Shown here: in pieces, positions 27,401 to 38,020 of the stretch
How the letters are laid out: each line of letters begins with the position of its first letter
Numbering within the stretch: position 1 is the stretch's first letter
From: Strigops habroptila
Lineage: Eukaryota > Chordata > Aves > Psittaciformes > Psittacidae
Length of the DNA stretch: 64,000 nt
Assembly (NCBI RefSeq): GCF_004027225.2
Contig: NC_044302.2
Coordinates: forward strand, 41,910,510 to 41,974,509
Direction of reading: 5' to 3'
Position numbers and translations under genes: made by a program
The notes under the pieces: model-generated
Seen by the model: only the letters and a program-made list of their open reading frames with translations
Database searches by the model: none
What the model was told of the DNA's origin: nothing

Positions 27401-30400
27401 CACATTTCCTGGAATTCTCTTTAACTGGGAGAAGGAAGGCAGTTTCAGTCTGATTTATTTTACTCTCTTGCAACATGTGTCTTTGCAGACATGGAAGGCA
27501 TCATACAGTTATGCCATCAAACATCAATTACCGTGCCAATATCTGGGCACTGAAAGAAGAAAATTGTTCCCATGTATTAGTGACTACTGCCTGTGGTTCA
27601 TTACGAGAGGAAATACAACCTGGTGATCTTGTCATAATTGACCAGTTCATTGACAGGTGAGTAACATTTGGGCTTAATTGTGTTCTTAGTTTTGGGGGAG
27701 AAAAATAGGACAAGTGGAGTTAAACTGTATAATTACATGTTAATGTTAAATTATTTTTTTTGTGGAATGAGGTGATAGCCTCAGTTCTTATGGCAAAAAG
27801 TAACATTCGTACAAGAAGACATCATAGGAAACAGGAATGAGATTGCAAGGAGTTCAGGTCTAACAGACGCAGAAGAAGAATCAGGCTTTGAAGAATGGCC
27901 TCAAAGAAACTAACATATATTTTCTTTGGAATAGTCTTCTGAAGAGAATATATCTGCTATTCTCAGATGTTGGAGAGGAGCATGAAAAAGAGCATAAGCT
28001 GTTCTAAATGTTAAGAATCTGAAAGGAGATGGAAAGTGCAAGAAAATATAGTAGGAGCCAGGTAGGAAAATATATACAGGAATAATGAGGCTCTACAGAA
28101 GAAGAGACATCAAATCCAACACAGTGCATAAAGACAGGAAGTTGTTTTAAAACCAGGATAGATGCTAACATTTTTTATTTGTAAAGAATTGTAAGGGAGT
28201 AAATTTTTTTCCAAAGTCTGTGTACTCCAATCAGTCCTCCCCTCTTTAATTATCTGACCTTTAAAAAAATTCAAGCAGAGGGGAAAAAAAAAAAAAGCCA
28301 TATTTAAAGATCACCAACTACATCAAATACTTCAAAAATGTAGTTGCACTTTTTAAGAGGTAAATTTGGTATTCGTACTTACAGGTGTTCTATATCTGGA
28401 AGTCTTATTTGGGTATTCCACCCAATTTTAAGTGTTTGGAATGGTTTGTGCAGCTTCTTTGTGCTTTTGTGAGGCTACCGATAATATTTTATTGCCAACT
28501 GAAATGTATACCTAGGTTTGTTCTCTCCTGAGTTGGGGGCCCAGAGAGGTACTGGAGTCCCCATCCTTGAAGATACTCAAAAATCACATGGACATGGTCC
28601 TGAGCAACCAGTTCTAGGTGGTCTGGCCTGAGCAGGGGGTTGGACCAGATTACTCCAGAGATCTTTTCTAACCTCAGCCATTCTGTAACTCTGTGGTCTG
28701 TGGTCTTCATTTAGAATTTATTCAGATGGTCACCGGTAGTAATGCATAGCCCATATATAAGCAGTGTTTCATTCAGGCAAGTAGGTTTTCATTTCAGTGT
28801 AGAAGAGTGGGAACTTTTGAAGACTTGTTTCATGCTTCATGAAACCAAGAAGCTACTCAGAAACGCATTTGAGAATGTTTCAGTGTGGAAAACAATATGT
28901 AATAGGAATTTAAAAATCGTTACTAGCCTGCCCTTTAATTCAGAAAACTGAATTAAAGACAAGTCTTAATAGTCTGTTTCATTTGACAGTTTGATTTCTC
29001 TGATAACTCTTTTTGCCTAGGAAACAGGAAGCTGTTCCTATAAATTCTCATCTTTTCAATTTAGGAATGCAATTATATGATCAAGCTCTATTTTGAGTAG
29101 CTTGATTCAGACTTTGGTTTGCCAGTGGGTGTTACACTGCTGGCTCTTTGAAGGGAGGGTCTGCATTTTTGCCTTTCACAGGGCTGTATCATCTGTAAGA
29201 GGTTTTTTTAAGTTTGTATATATAGTGCTAAACATAGTGGGATTTCTTTATTAGACCATATAGTAATGTGGCCATTCTCTCCAAAGAACATAGGATATCT
29301 GAAAGTCAGAGATTAATATTTATACATATGTGATCTTTCCTCAGGGCTTTTCTAAGTGAAAGGGCCTGTCCAACAACATCTGAAATATTATAATATATAA
29401 AATGGATTATGACTTTTCGCATTTGCTCCAATTCTAAATAATTCATTTGCAGACACTGAAAAGTGTATAAAATCAGATACATTCTGTTAGCAGCTTTTCA
29501 GTATTCCATAAAGGGAAAAATATTTTTAGTGTTTCAGCCGATTTTAGCAGCTATATCCCATTTTATGTATGTTTTTAATTTGCTGATCTCTTTTCCTATT
29601 TTATTATCTCATCCTTAAGGCTATGCTACTGGTTTTGGTTTTTGGTTTTTTGGGGTTTTTTTGGTTTTTGGGGTTTTTTTTTCCAAAATCTACTCTAACA
29701 TATAACGTGTATTTCTTTTAAAATATTTGCTGGTCACTTGGAGGGGAAACTGTTGTGAGCAATGGTAACAGCAGAAATTTTGTGTTTTAACTGTGGATTG
29801 GATTTGACTGTTGCCTTACTTTTCTCCTATAGAGTACAGTATTTGACACACTGAGGGGAAGAAAAGAATGTCTCAGATAATTTTGTTCCAGATGGGTTTT
29901 GCCATACGCTTAGCTGAATTAGCTTGAGGCAGTACATTTGAAGGTAAAGTGATGATGGGCAACAGTCCCAGTAGTTGTCAGAATGGCATACTGAATGGCA
30001 ATTTCTGTAGCATTTGACCATTTCTATGCAAGGAAACAGTTTCTGAATGGAAAAAATGAAGAAAAAAGATTCTTCCACTTGCAGGCTACCAGTGCATATA
30101 TGTGATCTTTCTGAGAGTATGAAGACATCCTGTTCAAGGGTTTTTCTGGTTAAATTCACACCTCTCTTGGTCAGGAAGCTGTTCCTATAAATTCTTATGT
30201 TTTCAATTTAGGAATGCAATTGTATGATCAAGCTCTATTTTGACTAGCTTGATTCAGACTTCATTCTTTTCCTTCCTGGAAGCTTACCATGCTCTTCTTG
30301 TTTAGAGATTACTTGCCTGACTATTAAATTTAGCTTATTTCCTCTGGGTAGAATGGCAGCATAATGTGGCAGTTTGTGTTATTTAGGAATAAATCGGCTT

Positions 30401-33400
30401 TTCAGTGTGTTGTTAACAACAGATTTTCTCTAATTAATTGACAATGCGCAACTGGAGTAACAGTTAACACTCTTCGACTCAATTCTGAAAGGTTTGTACA
30501 AGTAGTCATTAATATCCTACTGATACCTTTGTTCCATCCCAGGAATGCTATGTTTTTGGATTTGTGTAAATATCTTGCTTTGTCTTCTGTTTTCTCCCTG
30601 TCCTTCTCGATGAGCATGTTTTCTGCTTTTCCAGGACAACTAAAAGACATTGTACTTTCTACGATGGGCAGCATTCCAGTCTTTCAGGAGTGTGTCATGT
30701 TCCAATGGCAGAGCCATTCTGTGCCAAAACCAGAGAGGTTAGTGAATTTTATAGTAGTATTTAGAAGTGTTTTTTTTATGGCACTTTTTTGTGATACAGT
30801 AGCATAATTATGCATTGTTAGAGTACAGAGGCAATCTGCACCTACTTATTCCTGTTTCTCAGATATGTCATGGTGTGAAGGAAAAATGTAACATTTCGAA
30901 AGCATGGAAAGTAAAAGATCTCGTTTCTACAGGAGCTGTCTTCCTAAGGGAGATGTGCAGAAGATGTCAGTTGGCAACCAGGATTTTCCCAGGATCTTAA
31001 TAACAGGACAAAAGATCTTTATTTCATGTAACCAGACAAGAAAGCAACAGAGTGGACAAAGCATGAAATTAAAATTAGGAATTAGTTCTTTTTTGTTCTG
31101 AATAAAACTGCACCTGTGGTAGAGGCACTCTACATACTTTATACAAAGAGTTAAATAAATAGTACTTTAGCATTCACAGAAATTACAGTATTGCATTTGT
31201 GCTTTTGTACATTGTAGCAATGGGTGGCGGTGGAGAGGCAAGGCATAGTTTAAAGGATGTTAAACATAGAAACAAGCCAAATTACAGTAGCCTTTTATTT
31301 ATTACTGTTGCTCTTAGTGTTATCATTTCAAGATTTTCAGGCTTCAAAAACATTTAGACTAAGCAGTGTTAAACACTGCTTTGTTTTTCAACTCCCTTAT
31401 GAGCTTCTGAGAGGAGTGAATCTGTGGTTAAATATGCCACCTTAGTATATTTTTGAGGACCTTGAGTTGAGGACCTATTGGTCCACAGCATCGTTAGTAG
31501 AGAAATGCTTCAGTGCACTTGGAATCAAGGTATGTTTTGCAGTGAAGTAAAGATATCTCATGAGGAAGCAAACCACTACATAGTATACATGTGCATGCTT
31601 TTGCCCTTCCTCCATAGAGCAGCAAATTATACAAAATATTTTGCATTTTCATGTAACAGGAGCCTAGCCACATGCTCTTACCGAAGGTTAGTTGATATGT
31701 AGTTGCTTACTGACTTTGAGCATGATGTCATGTCACAACAGATACAAGAAATTTATTGAGAGCTAACTGTACAGTTTCTGAAATTTACTAAAACCGGTGT
31801 TATTACTGAAGTGATGGGCAGTATTTCATACTGTTTATCTTTCTCACTTTTTCAACAAAGTAGGTAGATATGTATAAGCAGTTTCCTGAGGTTGCAGGAA
31901 ATACATGCCAAGGCCAGTTTTCATTTGATTGTTGAGTAGCTAGAGATGATGTTCTTTGGGTATTACATTTTTTGAAAAATAACAGAGAAACACTTATTTT
32001 TAAACAGAGAAAAAACATTTAGGTACTTCCTATGTGATCATTATCATCCCATGTCTCGCATGTGATCATTATCTCATTAGCCTGTGTGTTCTAATCAGCC
32101 TAACAGATGTTTTAAAGAACATGAGAACATGTGGTTTTGAGCTCGCAGTGAGGCTGAAAATGGATAATTTCACTTCATTTGAAAATACCAGGTAAAAGAG
32201 ACTTAAACTTTTTTCCTGGAACTATCCCTGAGCATTGTTGGGATAATTTCAGCTCACTAACTTATCTTAGTTCAGGGGAATTTCTTAGATAAATGCAATA
32301 ACAATAAAATCAAAACTATTAATGTAATAGAGTATGTAAGAAATTTTGCATGAAAACATCTGAAAACTTTATATTAAATTGCATTTGTGTAAATACATTA
32401 AAATACTGTTTTATTGCTTTATGCTCTGTAAATTAAATGAGAATCTGAAAGGAGTTTACCTTTTCTCTGACTGTAGTTTCTAATAATGTAGGGTGCCTTA
32501 TTGCTTTCAGAAACAGAGTTTCAAGGAAATGCTGTTCAAGTGTGATTTGAGTCAAATCACGATTGAAATTGTCTATTAATTTATTAATAACATGTAATTA
32601 ACTGGCAATAATTGAATAATATATTCACAATGAATATCAGCAATAAACCACAATATTAGGTGTGATTAATATTAGATTAACTTACAGCGTGTTAATAAAC
32701 ACCTACAAATTTTTAAGTGTCCTTCTGTGGCTAATCCTCAGGGGTTGTGCTTTACCCCTACACTCATTTTCACACAGTTGTATGAACAAATACCCTTTCC
32801 CAGCACATGTGGGTTACACGCACACCTGTCCTCTTCTGCGGGTGCAGGTTCACCTGCAGTGGGAGATGTGGGTACTCCAGCTTTATGAGTACTTGTTCTG
32901 CTCCATACAATCCACCGATCCACATGTCAGCGAGGAGACACCCCACAAGGTCACATTCCACTCTTGAAGTATCGCTGCTTGTTGCACCTGTGCATGTCAA
33001 GTGCAGGCTTCTAACAGGATTTTTTGCAGGGGGGCTGCTACACCTGGACTGTGTGAGGGTTATGAGGCTGACAAGTCAGCTTCTAGTGGTGTCAGACTAG
33101 GTTTTCACTGCTGCTATGTTACAAAGCAGTGTAAGTGTCTCTCTTGTCCTGTCACAATTTTTCATACTGCTTTTATACTTCTTTTCAAGCTTTTCTTTTC
33201 TGTTCATAGTAATTTTAAACAGATGTCATTGTAGTTACTTTCCCCTTCCTACTCAGGACAGTTACAGGTGTCCTGGTCTCATTTACACTTGCTGGTACCC
33301 TCTTATTCCTACTGTATCAACTGGCATTAGCCAGGCCATTTGCCAAGAGGGAAAGTCCTTATGATTTTGCCATATACGAGGTCCTGGTTGGAACTGTGAA

Positions 33401-36400
33401 GGCAAATGTGAAGTAGGTGCTATGTGTACAGTATGAAGTATGTGTACAATGTGAAGTGTGAAGTGTACAGTTCAGTCACTGGCATGGGAAAATGCAGTAA
33501 TAATGTCTCTACAGATTCCCAGGGTACTCTTTGAAGTATGTGCTTCATAGCTTGTGCTTTACAAGCACATAGTATGTGCTTGTAAAGTCTTACTTTCAAA
33601 AAAGTAAATTTCCGATTACTGTTCTCACCAGCTCACCTCCACCATGTGGTAATGTAGTGCTCAGTGGAGCATTTTCACCATTCTGTTCTCAATGTAAACA
33701 CAGCCTAAATACCATTCAAAAATCTTCTGTTTTCCAGTCTTCTTGGTCTGCATTGAAAACAGTAATCCAACTGATGCTAACAAAATCAGAGGAATTCAAG
33801 ATCATTCCTGTTAGTAGGACTACTAATATCTGTTAGTGCATGAGAAAAGTGAAACTGATCCTTGGTTTTGGACATCTTTAGCTATATGGAGCTTGACTTC
33901 TTTGTATAAAGCTAATTTCTTTTGTATGCAAGTTTTTCAGTGGATTGCAGAAGTAGTGCACCAAGTGAATTATTTCCTTTTCCTGATATTAGCATGTTTT
34001 GCAGGTTCTTATTGAGACCGCCAAGAAGCTGGGGCTCCAGTGTCATTCTAAGGGGACAATGATCACAATTGAAGGCCCACGTTTCAGTTCTCGAGCAGAA
34101 AGCCTTATGTTTCGCAGCTGGGGAGCTGATGTTATCAACATGACCACAGTGCCTGAAGTGATTCTTGCGAAAGAAGCTGGAATGAGTTATGCTAGTATTG
34201 CCATGGCAACAGATTATGACTGCTGGAAAGAACATGAAGAAGCAGTGAGTAGAACTTTTTTTCCTCTGGGTCTTGTCCTGAGGGATCTGGATGAGAACCT
34301 GTAGGTTTTGGTAAGAGATTACATACTGAAATACATCTCTTCTTACATCAGTATCGCTGAGTTATTCTGGGTGAACAATTGCGAAAGTAAGAACAGAATC
34401 AGTTGTTGCTATCTCATTCATTTTCATAAACTAGCCTCACTACTAGCAAAATTTTTGTCTATTCTTGCCTGGATCAGGAAATTTGTGTATATGAAGCTCA
34501 TGAGCTCTGTATGATTTGTCTTCCCATAATTTGTCTAGTGTTTTGGGGTTTGTTTGTTTGCTTGTTTTTTCTTTGGAGCTCTGTGAAAAATGATGTATCT
34601 GCTTTAGTTCTCCTATTTGTGTAAAATACAATCAGACATACACCCACAGAGGAAAGAAGTTTTTACTGGCTAAAAAGATTGTGGCATTTTAAGGCTTCAC
34701 CTTTTCACTTAGAGGTGTATGAGTTAAATGAATTTGTTTGGGTATTTAAAATGTATGCCATCAAAATTAAGAGACACCGCTCAGTTTTATTGTATTTCTA
34801 GGTTTCAGTGGATAAAGTTTTAAAGACACTGAAAGGGAATGCAAATAAGGCTACTAGCATACTCCTTACTGCTATACCTCAGATAGGTTCCATGGAATGG
34901 ACTGACACTCTGCACACCCTGAAAGTAAGTACACACAATGCTGATGAGTACTGGGTATATGTTCCAAGATATTTCTGCTGAAATCACAGCTGCTTAGAGT
35001 AGATGCTTCAACAAGTCAAATCCATTCAAGATGAGTAAACAAATCCATACAAGATTCTCACAAGCTTTATTGCAAAGATCTAGCTTCAGTTTTACAAACA
35101 GAGTTACAAGAGGTAAAAAAATTAGGAACATCTGTATGTGTTTGATGAAGTGTTATCCTTCATAGCACAGGTAAGATACAAGTCCATGTGAGTATCCAAA
35201 TGAAAAACACGTACTTCTACTCAGTTTTAGCTTAGATCTTCAGAACTATGAAAATCCAAGCAGAGAAAACGGAAACAAAAACATTGTGCTTTCTTTAATA
35301 TATAGAAAGAGAGGAGTCTCTTAAATATGTGGATAATAAACAGATTGAAATTGTTAGAACTGTGTTCTCCCATGGGTTTTAGATCCACAAAGCCTTAAAA
35401 AAATGGAAAATAAAAATATTTCAAAATATATTGATGAGGGAATTTGGGGGCAGATTTTTCTTAGACAGGAGTTTTTACTTACATGTTTTAGATCACCTCC
35501 AGTGATGGCACGCTTGACATTCATTTGTGACTATAGCGTAGAGGGAAAGAAAAATGTTAAAATAGTTTGGATATTTATACAACTTCTCAACAAGTTTTTT
35601 GTGACAATTAGCCACTTCCAAGAGTAAAAGAGTGTGAAGTGTGAGAGCAGCTGAGGAATACGCTGAGATGGTGTGGGAGTCAGGGAAAGAGAATTGGAAT
35701 ATGGAAGACAGAGAGTAGACAGAAGTGGGCTACAAGGATCTCTGTTAGTGAAACCAGCAGCAGTCTGAAAAGGAGAAAGCATGTTGAGGAAAATTTTGAG
35801 AGTACATTCTCTGGTAACTCTCTTCTCTCTTGGGTTCTTTCTTTTCTGAGAACTTATTTTTTATTAGAAGGTCTTGTATTATGTTTATGACTCTTCGTCA
35901 CCCAGTTATCTGAAATTCAAATGTTCCTTCTGTACATTTAGGAGAGTTAACTGACTTTTCCCTTTCCCCTTTTCAGTCTTTAGGAAGTTGTGTCATGGAT
36001 GGGTAAGGGAGACAACAGAATCGGTATTCCTTTCCCCCTCTGCTCCGCAGAAGATATTTTCAGAGGACTAGGGCCACCCTTCTTGTTTTTGTTTACAAGG
36101 CATATATATGCTTTGTATACAAAAAAAAAAAAACCACAACTGTCAAGAGTTTGAATAAATAATCTAAAAAGAGGTGCTAGATATTCCTCAGCTACTTTGC
36201 CATGCTGTCATGCAAGGAAATTTTCCAAGTGTATAATGCCGCTTAAGTACTGAGGAATCTGTCTCCAATTTTGGCAAGTGTACTGCAGTAAGCAGTGTCC
36301 TGTTCCTTTCATTTGCATGATTATCATGATTCTTCATCAGGAGTGAAAGAGCAGGTGACTGGAAGGACCTGGCACTGAGTTTGCAAGGTTCCCCTTTAAT

Positions 36401-38020
36401 AAATGCTAACCCTTCTTTCAGTTCATTGCAGCTGTTTAGAACACCAGTTCAAGTGCTTCGTCCAGCTCAGCTCCTGAACTATTTGCTGCGAAGAAAATGT
36501 GCAGAGGAAGGGTCACTCCATTCTCATGTAGCTTCCTAAGAAAGCTTACGCTTTCTCTTAAGCATCTGCTACTGCCTGATCAGTGATGAATAGTGAGATA
36601 ATTTTGCTTAGACTTGGCAATTCTCTTGTGTTTAGGCTCTTTGCTGATAGTGGCTTGGTTTGAGTGATAATATACTGAGAAAGAATGTTGATCTGAAGGC
36701 ATTAGAAGAACTGAAAATAGGAACTAGGTATGGGCAGTGGGGATTGAGATCTTATGTCAGGAGACTAGGAGTCATTGATTGGTTTTAATTTAACCAAGTA
36801 CTCTGGAAAAGTGACAGGAAGTCTGAGGCTTTGGAGGCTTCCTCTGATTTTACTTAGTAAGGGCAAGAAAGGCTAAAAATCTTTGTTTGAGGCATTAAAT
36901 GGTGCTAATGTAGATGAGGGATTGGTCCTAGGCTTCTGTGTTAATGAATAAGGAGAGAGGCAGTTTTGCAATACAGCAAAGAGATGTATGTATGTGCCTC
37001 TGTATGAGTGTGTAGTTGAACCATAAAGAGTTTTAAAAAACTATTCTCTTTGTAGATATGTTCTTCTGTCTGTATTACTCTGGGAATTTTAAAGGTCAGA
37101 TGATGGGGGCTTTTGAACTCATCTTTTTTGGAGGCACCATTTCCTAGATCTTGAAGGCAGCGCCTGTTGCATGCCCTGCATTAATGTGGTAAGGAATGCA
37201 GACAAGGAGTGAGCTGAGCAAAACTGCAGCTGGTACTCTGCTATTAGTGATGGTGTAAAGCCATGCCTGCCTATATCCAGGCCGTAGCTGGACATTTCAA
37301 ATGGGCATTTGCCAGTGTCTGTTTCTAGTGTTTGGGAAAGCCTGTGAAACCATGTCTACATAGACACGGCTTTTCCTCTCTGAGTTCTGTAATCTGGCTG
37401 CTATGACTGGAGGAGCTTCACCAGGCAGAATTTCTTTACGTTTGTCTCTTTGCCTGGCTGCTGTCTCCTCCCATATACACCTTTAGAGAAGGGTTTCTGT
37501 TCTTGAGATCTATACGTCAATATTGATGAAGAAACATGTAGAAATGTTTTTTTGGTTTTTTTTTTAAAGGAACCCCATTTTCAGACCATTCTGATTATAT
37601 TGGTAAAGAGCTTTCTGTGAATGTGATGTAGCCAGTATGCTAGCCTTAAAAACAAAAAGCAAGCTGCAGTGTTTCATTTGTAGCCTGTGAGCCTAATGTC
37701 TTTAATTTATTGTTTCTTCAGTATGATTGTTGTTCTCAGTACCAATAAGCTTGTTACTTAGGTTAAAGAAGTTGTAATGACAAGTCCTGGAACTGTTGGA
37801 GGGTATCTCCTCCCTGTAATTTTTGTGGTGTTGGAGGAAGTTGGAAATACTGTACACATGGAAAGAGTTATGCCTGTGTGTGATCCATATGGAAGCTATG
37901 TAGTCTGGCTTTTATGTTGAAAAGTAATTCTGCTGTGCATTGGCAGAGGAAGCATTCATCTACTTCATCTTTGTATTTCAGACAACAGTGCAGTGTTCGG
38001 TCATTCTGCCAAAACAGTAA
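14824..38020 (+). CDS. MTAP: S-methyl-5'-thioadenosine phosphorylase, eight coding exons
   Basis: MTAP cleaves methylthioadenosine, the by-product of polyamine synthesis, with phosphate to give adenine and 5-methylthioribose-1-phosphate. This is the first step of methionine salvage, in the cytosol. Coding exons are 14824-14850, 20336-20422, 25146-25204, 27489-27656, 30635-30737, 34005-34244, 34802-34924 and 37982-38020. They join in phase without a stop into 281 residues (human has 283) of the PNP/UDP phosphorylase family. By alignment to human MTAP the phosphate-binding residues are Thr16, Arg58, His59 and Thr91. The substrate residues are His135, Met194, Asp218 and Asp220, with Ile277 in place of human Leu279. 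All look intact, so the enzyme should be active. The start lies in the context AAC-ATG-G, with A at -3 and G at +4. As in mammals, the gene converges on the CDKN2A/CDKN2B locus. Confidence 0.97.
17336..17560 (-). mobile_element. CR1 LINE 3' fragment
   Basis: Read on the - strand this is the 3' end of a CR1 retrotransposon. It includes the end of the 3' region with a glycine/leucine-poor relic of pol and the terminal sequence TTCTGTGATTCTGTGAAAAT-like in reverse complement of CACAGAATCACAGAA at 17336. Coding remnants such as '[19 protein letters not shown]' are typical of the CR1 C-terminus. It is 5'-truncated, as most CR1 copies are. Confidence 0.8.
19314..19925 (+). mobile_element. Solo LTR of an avian endogenous retrovirus
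   Basis: The element opens TGTCCTAGTTTCAGCTGGGA and closes TTAAACCATGACA, giving TG...CA ends. The flanking pentamers are GGAGG (19309-19313) and GGTGG (19926-19930). These are consistent with a 5-bp target duplication carrying one mismatch. A T/A-rich segment near 19735-19800 and the GC-rich end near 19840-19920 are repeated, inverted, in the copy at 39418-40054. No retroviral coding sequence adjoins it. I infer an ERVL-like family from the 5-bp duplication and the resemblance to common bird LTRs. Confidence 0.8.
20336..20422 (+). CDS. MTAP: MTAP coding exon 2
   Basis: This exon of 29 codons starts [18 protein letters not shown]. It carries the glycine-rich phosphate-binding loop with Thr16 (human Thr18). 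The acceptor is TTCTGTGTAAG. The donor is AAG/GTCTGT, which lacks the usual purine at +3 but still has GT. The reading frame continues in phase 0 into exon 3. Confidence 0.95.
20423..25145 (+). other. MTAP: MTAP intron 2
   Basis: The intron ends at the acceptor TTGTTTTGCAG. It contains a + strand CR1 fragment (23981-24765) and a small 24-25-bp tandem duplication at about 23881-23930. An open frame at 23453-23731 (+) matches no family I recognise. The rest is AT-rich with nothing I can name. Confidence 0.8.
23981..24765 (+). mobile_element. CR1 LINE fragment (3' end of pol and tail)
   Basis: The copy begins AATAAGGCCAAGTGCAAGGT, which encodes the CR1 pol motif NKAKCKVL, and ends with CATCCTGTGATTCTATTCTG. 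Split over two frames it still encodes recognisable CR1 reverse-transcriptase C-terminal segments, such as '[10 protein letters not shown]' and '[12 protein letters not shown]' in one frame and '[17 protein letters not shown]' in another. Stops and frameshifts (for example near 24327) make it inactive. It is 5'-truncated and in the same orientation as MTAP. Confidence 0.88.
25146..25204 (+). CDS. MTAP: MTAP coding exon 3
   Basis: The 59-nt exon encodes [19 protein letters not shown] and the first two bases of Arg58. Donor is AAG/GTAAAT. The split arginine codon (AG/A) is completed by exon 4, and Arg58-His59 is the phosphate/substrate-site pair equivalent to human Arg60-His61. Confidence 0.95.
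25205..27488 (+). other. MTAP: MTAP intron 3
   Basis: The intron runs from GTAAAT to TCTTTGCAG. It contains a degenerate G/A-rich repetitive block (about 25850-26080). The rest is AT-rich with no recognisable feature. Confidence 0.85.
25850..26080. repeat. Degenerate GGCTGGAG/CAGGCTGG-type tandem repeat
   Basis: Variants of CAGGCTGGAG, CAGGGCTGGAGAC, GTCTGGAGGCAAG and GGAGGCAGGGCTGGGGACAG recur at irregular 35-50-bp spacing. All have the same purine-rich strand bias. This looks like a decayed minisatellite or the internal repeat of an old element. Open frames across it are composition artefacts. Confidence 0.5.
27489..27656 (+). CDS. MTAP: MTAP coding exon 4
   Basis: The 168-nt exon completes Arg58 and encodes [10 protein letters not shown]...NIWALKEE...[20 protein letters not shown]...DQFID. 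It holds His59 and Thr91, and the conserved [10 protein letters not shown] segment of the phosphorylase fold. Acceptor is TCTTTGCAG and donor is CAG/GTGAGT. It ends two bases into Arg114, which exon 5 completes. Confidence 0.97.
28540..28705 (+). mobile_element. CR1 LINE 3' tail fragment
   Basis: The sequence has the characteristic CR1 3' segment. It reads through GGCCTGAGCAGGGGGTTGGA and a region resembling 'CCTTTTCTAACCTCAGCCAT', and ends TTCTGTAACTCTGTG. Only the last ~165 bp of the element remain. Confidence 0.8.
29025..29114 (+). repeat. Direct repeat, copy 1 (90 bp)
   Basis: The segment from CAGGAAGCTGTTCCTATAAA to GCTTGATTCAGACTT recurs 1147 bp downstream at 30172-30261 with four mismatches that I count. 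It begins just after a TTTGCCTAG tract. I do not recognise it as a named repeat. Confidence 0.85.
29630..29685 (+). repeat. T/G-rich low-complexity tract
   Basis: The tract is made of irregular repeats of GGTTTT, GGGGTTTTTT and similar units. It is a simple low-complexity tract within the intron. Confidence 0.85.
30172..30261 (+). repeat. Direct repeat, copy 2 (90 bp)
   Basis: This is the second copy of the segment at 29025-29114, in the same orientation. It lies about 370 bp before MTAP exon 5. Confidence 0.85.
30635..30737 (+). CDS. MTAP: MTAP coding exon 5
   Basis: The 103-nt exon completes Arg114 and encodes 34 codons ending [17 protein letters not shown]. It includes His135 (human His137). 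Acceptor is TTTTCCAG and donor is GAG/GTTAGT. This is the most divergent internal exon: after RTT the segment [15 protein letters not shown] differs from human at many positions. The central FYDG and the downstream CHxPMAEPFC block are conserved. Confidence 0.95.
30738..34004 (+). other. MTAP: MTAP intron 5
   Basis: The intron runs from GTTAGT to TGTTTTGCAG. It contains a perfect hairpin at 33557-33587. A segment at about 32740-33010 is less AT-rich than its surroundings but is unidentified. I recognise no transposon in it. Confidence 0.8.
33557..33587. repeat. Perfect 15-bp inverted repeat with 1-nt loop
   Basis: CTTTACAAGCACATA is followed by one G and then its exact reverse complement TATGTGCTTGTAAAG. 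It is a near-perfect palindrome within the intron. Nearby variants of 'AAGTATGTG' (33430-33545) suggest local reiteration of the motif. Confidence 0.9.
34005..34244 (+). CDS. MTAP: MTAP coding exon 6
   Basis: The 240-nt, 80-codon exon starts [17 protein letters not shown] and ends [11 protein letters not shown]. It carries Met194 of the NMTT motif and the Asp218/Asp220 pair (TDYD) that binds the adenine base. Donor is GCA/GTGAGT. The protein is nearly identical to human across this exon, as expected for the catalytic core. Confidence 0.97.
34245..34801 (+). other. MTAP: MTAP intron 6
   Basis: This short intron of 557 bp has donor GTGAGT and acceptor ATTTCTAG. It contains nothing recognisable. 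Confidence 0.9.
34802..34924 (+). CDS. MTAP: MTAP coding exon 7
   Basis: The 41-codon exon encodes [19 protein letters not shown], then [19 protein letters not shown] and TLK. Donor is AAA/GTAAGT. It corresponds to the C-terminal helix and strand of human MTAP. Confidence 0.96.
34925..37981 (+). other. MTAP: MTAP intron 7
   Basis: The intron runs from GTAAGT to TTGTATTTCAG. It holds A- and T-homopolymers (about 36120-36135 and 37545-37567) and nothing I can name. Confidence 0.85.
37982..38020 (+). CDS. MTAP: MTAP coding exon 8 (terminal)
   Basis: Twelve codons, [12 protein letters not shown], are followed by TAA. They align with the human C-terminal segment ending SVLLPRH. The acceptor is TTGTATTTCAG. 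Ile277 replaces human Leu279, a conservative change in the methylthio pocket. Confidence 0.93.
   Translation, partial: TTVQCSVILPKQ

Larger units (their letters stand above)
27657..30634 (+). other. MTAP: MTAP intron 4
   Basis: The intron runs from GTGAGT to TGCTTTTCCAG. It holds a CR1 tail (about 28540-28705), a G/T-rich low-complexity tract (about 29630-29685) and two 90-bp direct copies of one sequence (29025-29114 and 30172-30261). Confidence 0.85.
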
